A stretch of 64,000 bases of DNA from Enterobacter soli ATCC BAA-2102 (GTDB taxonomy: Bacteria; Pseudomonadota; Gammaproteobacteria; Enterobacterales; Enterobacteriaceae), in the NCBI RefSeq assembly GCF_001654845.1, contig NZ_LXES01000002.1, forward strand, positions 62,001 through 126,000, read 5' to 3'. Of the stretch, positions 59,390 through 64,000 are shown one piece after another (position 1 is the stretch's first letter; each line of letters opens with the position of its first letter). Both the position numbers and the translations under genes were made by a program. The notes under the pieces were generated by a model, which worked only from the letters and a program-made list of their open reading frames with translations, ran no database searches and was not told where the DNA came from.

Positions 59390-60748
59390 TTAAGCCAAAT
59401 TTATAACAGAAGCACCGAAGCCTTCTGTGTCGGTTGTGTGTTGAAACCAGGCGAGCGTGCTGTGCAGCTGCACCACTTCCCCCACCACAATCAGGGCGGG
59501 CATAGGGGCGTCTTTCGCAAGGTGTACAAGGTCTTGTAATGTGCCGGTGGCAACATGCTGGTCGACGCGCGTCCCGCGAGAGATCACGGCCACTGGCGTT
59601 GTCGCATCGCGACCATGCTGAATAAGCTGTTCGCTGATTTCCGCTGCTTTCATCGTGCCCATATAAATGGCCAGCGTTTGTCGGCTCTCGGCCAGATGCG
59701 ACCAGTCAAACGGTGTGCTGTCGGCCTTGTAGTGGCCGGTCACAAAGGTCACGCTCTGAGCGTAATCACGGTGGGTCAGCGGGATACCGGCATAGGCTGT
59801 CACCGCTGAAGCAGCCGTAATACCTGGCACGACCTGGAAAGGTACGCCCGCCTCGGCAGCGGCCTGAAGCTCTTCCCCGCCGCGGCCAAAGATGAACGGA
59901 TCGCCACCTTTCAGGCGCACCACGGTTTTACCTTCTCTGGCGGCTGTAATCAGCATCTGATTGGTATCGTGCTGAGGCACGGAGTGTTCACCGGCGCGTT
60001 TACCCACGCAGATTTGTTCGGCATCACGGCGGATCAGTTCGCGCACGCCGTCGCTCACCAGGTGGTCGTAAAAGACGACATCCGCATCCTGGAGCACCTG
60101 TAGGCCACGCAGGGTTAACAGCCCGGCATCACCCGGCCCTGCGCCGACCAGAATAATTTCACCGGTTCCGCTGCCGGGATTATCCAGTTCATCTTCCAGA
60201 ATCTGCTGCGCGGCGGCTTCATTACCAGCGTGCATCAGGCTGGCAAAACGGCCACGAAAGACGCGTTCCCAAAAGCGACGACGCTCGGCCACGCTGGTCA
60301 GACGCGTTTTCAGATGGTTGCGCCAGTAACTGGCTTTCTCGGCCATACGCCCGAGGCTTGTGGGCAGCAGCGCTTCGATTTTTTCCCGCAGCACGCGCGC
60401 CAGAACCGGAGCCGTACCGCCAGAGGAGATAGCCACCAGCAGCGGTGAGCGGTCAACGATAGACGGGAAAATAAACGAGCATAAAGGCTGATCGTCCACT
60501 ACGTTCACCAGACGGTAACGCGCCTGAGCGGCGTCGGAGATCCGCCGGTTCAGCTCGCGATTTTCGGTCGCCGCAATCACCAGCACGACGCTGTCGATTT
60601 GTGATTCGTCAAAATCCGCTTCTGCGACTACCCGCACCTGCGCCCCCGCGCGATGCAGAAACGCAATTTTGCGCTCGGCAATCTCACCCGTACCAACCAC
60701 CAGCACAGGTCTGTCTTTTATGGCAGCAAATAAGGGCAGATAGTCCAC
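59390..60748 (-). CDS. cysG: Siroheme synthase CysG (second type, cys-cluster copy)
   Basis: Makes siroheme, the cofactor of the CysI sulfite reductase. GTG at 60748 ([22 protein letters not shown]) is chosen as start because it matches other CysG proteins; 452 residues. N-terminal dehydrogenase/ferrochelatase domain (about 1-195) with [11 protein letters not shown] and catalytic Asp in NVVDDQP; C-terminal uroporphyrinogen methyltransferase domain (about 200-430) with [15 protein letters not shown] and [16 protein letters not shown]. Compared with usual members about 20 residues are missing after [11 protein letters not shown]. coli has its cysG with nir instead; placement next to cysDNC is a Klebsiella/Enterobacter-type arrangement. 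Confidence 0.9.
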   Translation of the reverse strand: MDYLPLFAAIKDRPVLVVGTGEIAERKIAFLHRAGAQVRVVAEADFDESQIDSVVLVIAATENRELNRRISDAAQARYRLVNVVDDQPLCSFIFPSIVDRSPLLVAISSGGTAPVLARVLREKIEALLPTSLGRMAEKASYWRNHLKTRLTSVAERRRFWERVFRGRFASLMHAGNEAAAQQILEDELDNPGSGTGEIILVGAGPGDAGLLTLRGLQVLQDADVVFYDHLVSDGVRELIRRDAEQICVGKRAGEHSVPQHDTNQMLITAAREGKTVVRLKGGDPFIFGRGGEELQAAAEAGVPFQVVPGITAASAVTAYAGIPLTHRDYAQSVTFVTGHYKADSTPFDWSHLAESRQTLAIYMGTMKAAEISEQLIQHGRDATTPVAVISRGTRVDQHVATGTLQDLVHLAKDAPMPALIVVGEVVQLHSTLAWFQHTTDTEGFGASVINLA

Positions 60749-60985
60749 AAGCACCAACTCACTAACAACCAGGAATAGTGGGACTATAGGGGGCGGTTTA
60801 GATCGAATGAAATTACGAATTGGAATGAGTAGTTACTCAATGGAATAACGCCATGAAAAAGCAAATATCAAAAAGTGCTTAACACACGAAATTTCGGGCA
60901 TTTAAGAGCAATTCAAATTGTGTATACCGGGTCACAGTTTCATACTAAGCCAGTTAAAATTTTGCTCTGTTTTTAAGGACTCACT
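60749..60985. promoter_or_regulatory. Intergenic control region between the cys operon and iap
   Basis: About 237 bases, AT-rich. A possible minus-strand promoter for cysG-cysDNC has TTTCAT (60812-60807) and TATAGT (60788-60783), 18 bases apart. CysB control is expected for cys genes, and the AT-rich stretch at 60805-60860 could hold its site, but CysB sites are too loose to call by eye. iap has no strong promoter visible. Confidence 0.35.
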
Positions 60986-62029
60986 ATGTTTTCCGCAACG
61001 CGCCACCGTATTGCTGCCCTGGCGCTCGGCGTTTGCTTTATCCTCCCCGCCCAGGCAAAAAATCCACCGTACGGCGAAATTGCCAGTACGCAGGCGCGGC
61101 ATATTGCGACTGTCTTTCCTGGCCGTATGACCGGCACGCCAGCCGAGATGCTCTCCGCCGACTACATCCGCCAGCAGTTTGCCGGGATGGGATACCAGAG
61201 CGATATCCGGGCTTTTCACAGCCGGTACATCTATACCTCGCGCAACAACAGCAAAAACTGGCATAACGTGACCGGCAGTACGGTCATTGCAGCACATGAA
61301 GGCAAGAGCGCCCAGCAAATCATTATTATGGCGCACCTGGATACCTTCGCCCCGATGAGCGATGCCGATACCGACAATAACCTCGGCGGCCTGACGCTTC
61401 AGGGAATAGACGATAACGCAGCGGGTCTGGGCGTGATGCTCGAACTGGCCGAACATCTGAAGAATATCCCGACGAAATACGGGATTCGCTTTATCGCGAC
61501 CAGCGGTGAAGAAGAAGGGAAACTCGGTGCTGAGAATATCCTTAAGCGCATGAGCCCTGAAGAGAAGAAAAACACCTTGCTGGTGATTAACCTCGATAAC
61601 CTTATCGTCGGCGACAAACTCTATTTTAATAGCGGACAGAGTACGCCAGGCAGCGTGCGCAAATTAACCCGCGACCGGGCGCTGGCAATTGCCCGCAGCC
61701 AGGGCGTTTATGCCACCAGTAATCCTGGCGGGAACCCGGGTTATCCACGCGGAACGGGTTGTTGTAACGACGGTGAAGTGTTCGATAAAGCCGGCATTCC
61801 GGTACTGTACGTGGAAGCGACGAACTGGGGGCTGGGCAAAAAAGATGGTTATCAGCAGAGAGCCAAATCTAAAGCCTTCCCGAACGGAACAAGCTGGCAT
61901 GATGTGAGGCTTGATAATCAGCAGCACATTGATAGCGCGCTACCGCAGCGTATTGAACACCGCAGTCGTGATGTGGTGAAAGTGATGCTGCCGCTGGTGA
62001 AGGAACTCGCGAAAGCGGGGAAAGCGTAG
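60986..62029 (+). CDS. iap: Alkaline phosphatase isozyme conversion aminopeptidase
   Basis: Periplasmic M28-family aminopeptidase that trims the N-terminal arginine of alkaline phosphatase in E. coli. 347 residues. Signal peptide with cleavage near AQA-KN (residue 24). Zinc ligands are recognisable in MAHLDTFAP, GIDDNAAGLG and SGEEEGKLG. TAAGGA precedes the ATG. A paired palindromic repeat follows its stop, between it and the convergent cysH. Confidence 0.94.
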   Translation: MFSATRHRIAALALGVCFILPAQAKNPPYGEIASTQARHIATVFPGRMTGTPAEMLSADYIRQQFAGMGYQSDIRAFHSRYIYTSRNNSKNWHNVTGSTVIAAHEGKSAQQIIIMAHLDTFAPMSDADTDNNLGGLTLQGIDDNAAGLGVMLELAEHLKNIPTKYGIRFIATSGEEEGKLGAENILKRMSPEEKKNTLLVINLDNLIVGDKLYFNSGQSTPGSVRKLTRDRALAIARSQGVYATSNPGGNPGYPRGTGCCNDGEVFDKAGIPVLYVEATNWGLGKKDGYQQRAKSKAFPNGTSWHDVRLDNQQHIDSALPQRIEHRSRDVVKVMLPLVKELAKAGKA

Positions 62030-62040
62030 TGTGTTATTTT

Positions 62041-62135
62041 CCCCTCACCTCTGCCCTCTCCCCAAAGGGGCGAGGGTGAAAAGACGGTTCCGTGCAATCC
62101 CCTCTCCCCTATGGGGAGAGGGTTAGGGTGAGGGG
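62041..62135. repeat. Inverted pair of palindromic intergenic repeats, copy 5
   Basis: Same facing arrangement as at 24292: a left unit CCCCTCACCTCTGCCCTCTCC and a right unit CTCTCCCCTATGGGGAGAGG with TTAGGGTGAGGGG, separated by about 28 bases. It fills the gap between convergent iap and cysH and ends two bases short of the cysH stop codon. The right-hand unit is base-for-base the same as the one at 24343-24374. Confidence 0.82.
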
Positions 62136-62137
62136 AA

Positions 62138-62872
62138 TCACCCTTCGTGCAATCCGCACTCGCGCTTCAGCCCAAAGAATCGCGTCTCTTCTTCCGCCAT
62201 TCCCGGTTCCCATTTACGCGTGGTGTGGGTATCGCCCACCGACAGATAACCCTGGTCCCACAGCGGATGGTATTTCAGCCCGTGTTTTTGCAGATACTGA
62301 TAAACCGTACGGTTGTCCCAGTCGATAATCGGCAGCACTTTGAATACACCGCGCTGAACCGCCAGCACTGGCAACGTGGCACGGCTACCAGACTGCTCGC
62401 GGCGTAAACCGGCAAACCAGGTCTGTGCATTCAGATCTTTCAGCGCACGGTTCATCGGCTCGACTTTGTTGATTTCATTGTATTTCTCAATGCCTTCAAC
62501 GCCCTGCTCCCACAGTTTGCCGTAGCGCGCCTCCTGCCAGGCCGCGCTCTGCTCAGCGCGATACACCTTCAGGTTCAGCTTGAGCTTGTCCGTCAGCTCA
62601 TCGATAAACTGGTAGGTTTCCGGGAACAGGTAGCCGGTATCGGTGAGGATCACCGGTATGTCCGGGCGGATCTGATTAACCAGATGCAGGCTGACCGCGG
62701 CCTGAATACCAAAGCTCGACGAGAGCACATAGTCACCCGGCAGATTTTCCAGCGCCCACGCCACACGCCCTTCGGCGTCCAGCTTTTCCAGTTGTGCGTT
62801 GGTTTCTGCCAGTGCCAGAATGCGTTCGACTTTTGGCAGTTCATTAAGGGCGTTTAGATCGAGTACGGACAT
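62138..62872 (-). CDS. cysH: Phosphoadenosine phosphosulfate reductase
   Basis: Reduces PAPS to sulfite using thioredoxin or glutaredoxin. 244 residues as in E. coli. Catalytic Cys239 lies in the C-terminal ECGLHEG, and the PP-loop-like [14 protein letters not shown] near 52-65 binds PAPS. A GAGGTTTTT ribosome-binding region precedes the ATG. Downstream of cysI, in the cysJIH order. Confidence 0.97.
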   Translation of the reverse strand: MSVLDLNALNELPKVERILALAETNAQLEKLDAEGRVAWALENLPGDYVLSSSFGIQAAVSLHLVNQIRPDIPVILTDTGYLFPETYQFIDELTDKLKLNLKVYRAEQSAAWQEARYGKLWEQGVEGIEKYNEINKVEPMNRALKDLNAQTWFAGLRREQSGSRATLPVLAVQRGVFKVLPIIDWDNRTVYQYLQKHGLKYHPLWDQGYLSVGDTHTTRKWEPGMAEEETRFFGLKRECGLHEG

Positions 62873-62890
62873 AAAAACCTCGTTTGCCTG

Positions 62891-62930
62891 TTTTGCCGGG
62901 CAGCACTGCGTTTGCCCGACCTACAAAACC
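62891..62930. repeat. REP-like element between cysI and cysH
   Basis: TTTTGCCGGGCAGCACTGCG pairs loosely with TTTGCCCGACCTACAAAACC; the GCCGGGC...GCCCGACCTAC pattern is that of enterobacterial REP units (compare the pair after mutS). It lies within the cysI-cysH gap of a single operon. Confidence 0.7.
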
Positions 62931-62948
62931 TGTAAAACCGTCGGGATG

Positions 62949-64000
62949 TTACTCCCAGAAATCCCGTGCGGGATCGAGCACAGGGCGAATGATGCCCGCA
63001 CGCACCGTAAAGTCGCCGAAGCCTTCACCCGCTTCGCGCTCTTTCGCCCAGCGCCCGACAAGCTCGTCAACGGAATCAAGAATTTCTGGTTCCGTAATGT
63101 TCTCGCGATACATACGCGGAATACGCGTCCCCATCCGGTTACCGCCAAGATGCACGTTGTAGCGACCCGGCGCTTTACCCACCAGACCCAGCTCTGCCAG
63201 CATCGCACGGCCACAACCGTTCGGGCAGCCAGTCACACGCATCACGATATGCTCTTCCGGAATACCATGTTTTTCCAGAATCGCTTCCACTTTGTCGGTG
63301 AACGATGGCAGGAAGCGTTCAGCTTCGGCCATTGCCAGCGGACAGGTCGGGAATGACACGCAGGCCATGGAGTTTTCACGCTGCGGTTTCACCGCATTCA
63401 TCAACCCATGATCGCGCGCCAGTTTCTCGATCTTCGCTTTCTGGCTTTCCGGCACACCGGCAATAATCAGGTTCTGGTTAGCCGTAATACGGAACTCGCC
63501 TTTGTGGATCTTAGCAATTTCCAGTAAACCGGTTTTCAGCGGACGCCCCGGATAATCCAGAATACGGCCGTTTTCGATAAACAGCGTCAGGTGCCATTTA
63601 TTGTCGATGCCTTTTACCCAACCGATGCGATCGCCGCGACCGGTGAATTCGTAAGGGCGGATCGGCTCAAATTTGATGCCGGCGCGACGTTCCACTTCTT
63701 CTTTAAACGTCTCAACGCCCACGCGCTCCAGGGTGTATTTGGTTTTCGCGTTTTTACGGTCGGTACGGTTACCCCAGTCGCGCTGCGTGGTAACAACCGC
63801 TTCCGCCACCGCCAGCGTGTGCTCAAGCGGCAGGAAGCCGAACTCACTCGCCGTACGGGCATAGGTTTTCTTGTTGCCGTGCTCGATAGACAAACCGCCG
63901 CCCACCAGCAGGTTAAAGCCCACCAGCTTGCCGTTTTCCGCAATCGCCACGAAGTTCATGTCGTTAGCGTGCAGATCGATATCGTTCTGCGGCGGGATCA
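62949..64000 (-). CDS. cysI: Sulfite reductase (NADPH) hemoprotein beta-subunit, partial
   Basis: Six-electron reduction of sulfite to sulfide using siroheme and a [4Fe-4S] cluster. The window holds the C-terminal 350 residues; the frame is open to the right edge, so the internal ATG at 63959 is not the start ([13 protein letters not shown] precedes it, as in E. coli CysI). Cluster and siroheme ligands are in [11 protein letters not shown] and [11 protein letters not shown]. The cysG product made nearby supplies its siroheme. Confidence 0.97.
   Translation of the reverse strand, partial: IPPQNDIDLHANDMNFVAIAENGKLVGFNLLVGGGLSIEHGNKKTYARTASEFGFLPLEHTLAVAEAVVTTQRDWGNRTDRKNAKTKYTLERVGVETFKEEVERRAGIKFEPIRPYEFTGRGDRIGWVKGIDNKWHLTLFIENGRILDYPGRPLKTGLLEIAKIHKGEFRITANQNLIIAGVPESQKAKIEKLARDHGLMNAVKPQRENSMACVSFPTCPLAMAEAERFLPSFTDKVEAILEKHGIPEEHIVMRVTGCPNGCGRAMLAELGLVGKAPGRYNVHLGGNRMGTRIPRMYRENITEPEILDSVDELVGRWAKEREAGEGFGDFTVRAGIIRPVLDPARDFWE

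Noticed and set aside
58256..59539. 427-codon plus-strand frame opposite cysN, cysD and the end of cysG
   Set aside because: Covers conserved cys genes in antisense and has no recognisable domain or start signals.

Overview
The window is about 64 kb of chromosome from a member of the Enterobacteriaceae. Gene order and protein sequences follow the Escherichia coli region from srl to cysI (srlAEBD-gutM-srlR-gutQ, norRVW, hypF-hydN, ascGFB, hyc, hyp, fhlA, mutS, rpoS-nlpD-pcm-surE-truD, ispFD-ftsB, cysC/N/D, iap, cysH/I). Added to this are insertions typical of the Enterobacter/Klebsiella side of the family: a cysG copy next to cysDNC, a NiCoT nickel permease behind hypF, a three-gene hydroxyarylic acid decarboxylase set, and a siderophore-type ABC/MFS operon. 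The exact genus cannot be fixed from sequence reading alone. No rRNA, tRNA, insertion sequence, CRISPR array or prophage was seen.

Layout. 1-1511 (minus): Zur-box-controlled zinc/manganese-type ABC importer (tiny hydrophobic ORF, ATPase, permease cut by the window edge). 1676-2776: mltB. 3050-7973: glucitol/sorbitol PTS operon with both regulators and gutQ. 7970-12249: the nitric-oxide detoxification pair norVW with divergent norR, three NorR enhancer sites and a sigma-54 promoter. 12494-16242: accessory block with a 52-residue ORF, a GlcNAc/glucose-type PTS EIICB without EIIA, and an SgrR-like regulator. 16215-20025: nickel permease, hypF, hydN. 20159-24281: cellobiose/arbutin-type asc operon. 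24348-38115: the whole formate hydrogenlyase system: hycABCDEFGHI (minus), hypABCDE (plus) and the activator fhlA, with sigma-54 promoters and FhlA-type repeats. 38190-42870: tandem Mop protein and an iron-siderophore-type ABC transporter with an MFS permease. 42873-46302: ygbA, an SOS-box SymE-like toxin, mutS. 46395-49605: UbiD/UbiX-type decarboxylase set with divergent MarR regulator and an NTF2-like protein. 49658-56374: rpoS (frameshifted), nlpD, pcm, surE, truD, ispF, ispD, ftsB, ygbE. 56433-64000: sulfate assimilation genes cysC, cysN, cysD, cysG, then iap, cysH and the start-less end of cysI.

How it works together. The central theme is anaerobic [NiFe]-hydrogenase 3: nickel uptake (NiCoT), CN/CO ligand synthesis (HypF, HypE, HypC, HypD), nickel insertion (HypA, HypB), large-subunit cleavage (HycI), the membrane complex itself (HycB-G) and the formate/molybdate-responsive activator FhlA lie within 22 kb. 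A molybdopterin/molybdate-binding Mop protein follows fhlA.

Most notable observations: rpoS carries a +1 frameshift in a run of five Gs (plus strand 50445-50449), so sigma-S would be lost after residue 69; a LexA-type box precedes a SymE-like gene; a near-perfect Zur palindrome precedes a 35-residue ORF translationally coupled to the ABC ATPase; a dispersed palindromic repeat occurs at least five times and encodes the C-terminal tail of HycI; the CysG copy lacks roughly 20 residues in its NAD-binding domain. I did not find a clearly new multi-gene system; most of the window is well-known enterobacterial biology.
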